From DATKCN01 sp035513175 (lineage in GTDB: Bacteria > Chloroflexota > Chloroflexia > Thermomicrobiales > CFX8), in the NCBI GenBank assembly GCA_035513175.1, contig DATKCN010000234.1:1-6368 (forward strand): a DNA stretch of 6,368 nucleotides, written 5' to 3'. Of the stretch, positions 5,468-6,368 are shown piece by piece. The position numbers were made by a program, and so were the translations under genes. The notes beneath the pieces were generated by a model. It searched no databases and was not told the DNA's origin. It saw only the letters and a program-made list of their open reading frames with translations. The first letter of the stretch is position 1. Each line of letters begins with the position of its first letter.

Positions 5468-6368
5468 ATGCAGTCAGTAACAACGTCTAAGCCTCCAGCT
5501 GCCGCGATCTCGTCCGGTGACGCTCATTGGTCCAGCCAGCGGGAATCCCTCCGGTTCGATTGGCTGATGACCGGCCTGATTGTCTGGCTCGCCGGCGGAA
5601 CCCTGCTCGATGGCTGGGCGCACAACACCCGGCCCGGTCTGGACACGTTTTTTACGCCATGGCACATCGTCATGTACACGGGTCTCGTCGCCGTCGGCTC
5701 GTTCACACTGACCGCGTTCGCCCGCAACATCAGCCGAGGCGTCCGCTGGACTCAGGCCCTGCCGGCCGGCTACCTGCCGTCGGTCGCGGGCATCGGCATC
5801 TTCCTCGCGGCGGGGATCGGCGATCTGATCTGGCACGAGCTGTTCGGGATCGAGTCGAATGTCGAGGCGCTACTGAGTCCCACGCATCTGGGGCTGGCGC
5901 TCGGGGTCGTGCTGATACTGGCGGGACCGCTGCGCGCAGCGGGGCAGCGCCGGCACTGGACGCTCGATGGGTGGCCGCGGGCTGGCCCACCCCTGCTGTC
6001 CGCAACCTTGACGCTGACGGCGTTGACGTACATGACGCAGTTCATCAATCCGCTCGGGCTCTCCGGCGCGGCAGTCAACTATCACGCCGAGCATGGACGG
6101 GTGAACCCCGGACTGGAGATCGGCGGCATGCTGCTGCATGGCGCGCTGCTGGTTGGGGCGTTGCTGCTGGTCACGCGGCGATGGACGCTGCCGACCGGGG
6201 GCGTCACCTTCATCGTTGGCATGAACGCGACGCTTATGATCTTCGTCTGCTATGAAACGCTCGCGCCACATCCCGCCTGGCTGATCCTCGCGGCGTTCGC
6301 GGCCGGCGCCTGTGGTGAGCTGGGCCTGCGCTTGCTGCGCTCGGCGCCAGACATGTTGCGCGTGCGGG
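5468..6368 (+). CDS. Polytopic membrane protein of unknown function (3' end outside window)
   Basis: The frame from ATG 5468 stays open to the window edge, giving 300 residues of an incomplete protein. I cannot name a family. A hydrophilic N-terminus (about 1-30, Ser/Ala-rich) is followed by about eight hydrophobic segments near 33-51, 66-85, 103-121, 139-157, 175-193, 216-236, 246-262 and 268-288. Striking motifs sit at the segment edges: LLDGWAHNTRPG (46-57), FTPWHIVMYTG (62-72), GIGDLIWHELFGIE (116-129) and LLSPTHLGL (135-143), contributing D48, H52, H66, D119, H123, E124 and H140. A further histidine, H224, is in segment six. Such paired His/acid positions within membrane segments suggest metal or haem binding, or a membrane-embedded enzyme, but this is inference. 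Short basic loops (RGVRW, RRHW, TRRW) fit a standard inner-membrane topology. It is divergent from the protease by 256 bases and could head an operon continuing beyond the window. Confidence 0.82.
   Translation, partial: MQSVTTSKPPAAAISSGDAHWSSQRESLRFDWLMTGLIVWLAGGTLLDGWAHNTRPGLDTFFTPWHIVMYTGLVAVGSFTLTAFARNISRGVRWTQALPAGYLPSVAGIGIFLAAGIGDLIWHELFGIESNVEALLSPTHLGLALGVVLILAGPLRAAGQRRHWTLDGWPRAGPPLLSATLTLTALTYMTQFINPLGLSGAAVNYHAEHGRVNPGLEIGGMLLHGALLVGALLLVTRRWTLPTGGVTFIVGMNATLMIFVCYETLAPHPAWLILAAFAAGACGELGLRLLRSAPDMLRVR

Noticed and set aside
5527..6255. A 242-codon plus-strand frame inside the membrane protein gene
   Set aside because: It is a shifted reading of the same DNA. The frame from 5468 has a strong ribosome site and gives coherent membrane segments, whereas this one is Arg/Gly/Ala-rich and soluble-looking without motifs.

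Overview
The window is GC-rich bacterial DNA with strong Shine-Dalgarno sites (AGGAGGT, AAGGAG), one GTG start and a Sec-exported, multi-module subtilase. The base composition and style of the proteins suggest a high-GC, possibly thermophilic bacterium; a Chloroflexota member of the Thermomicrobia/Sphaerobacter kind is my best guess. That placement is inference, because no rRNA or other marker gene is present.

Layout: (1) 30-503, minus strand, a PhnB-like VOC-superfamily protein. (2) 696-1490, plus strand, a SAM-dependent class I methyltransferase, divergent from the first gene across a 192-base control region that contains a long-spaced perfect inverted repeat. (3) 1623-1958, plus strand, a small secreted protein of unknown function. 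(4) 1959-2313, a gene-free stretch between convergent genes, holding a perfect 16-bp hairpin and a second inverted repeat. (5) 2314-5211, minus strand, a 965-residue secreted subtilisin-like protease: signal peptide, propeptide, S8 catalytic domain, Ig-like domain, CBM6-like carbohydrate-binding domain, second Ig-like domain, PKD domain and a C-terminal Ig-like domain. (6) 5212-5467, a divergent intergenic region with an AT-rich island full of short dyads. (7) 5468 to the window end, plus strand, a polytopic membrane protein of unknown function, cut off by the window edge.

The genes do not form one pathway. The protease looks like a free extracellular scavenging enzyme that binds polysaccharide while digesting protein. 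The VOC protein and methyltransferase are ordinary accessory enzymes with unassignable substrates. The membrane protein carries histidines and acidic residues at or near its predicted membrane segments, and together with the orphan secreted protein it is the least explained content. I found no CRISPR array, tRNA, rRNA, insertion sequence or phage gene, and nothing that amounts to a clear new multi-gene system.
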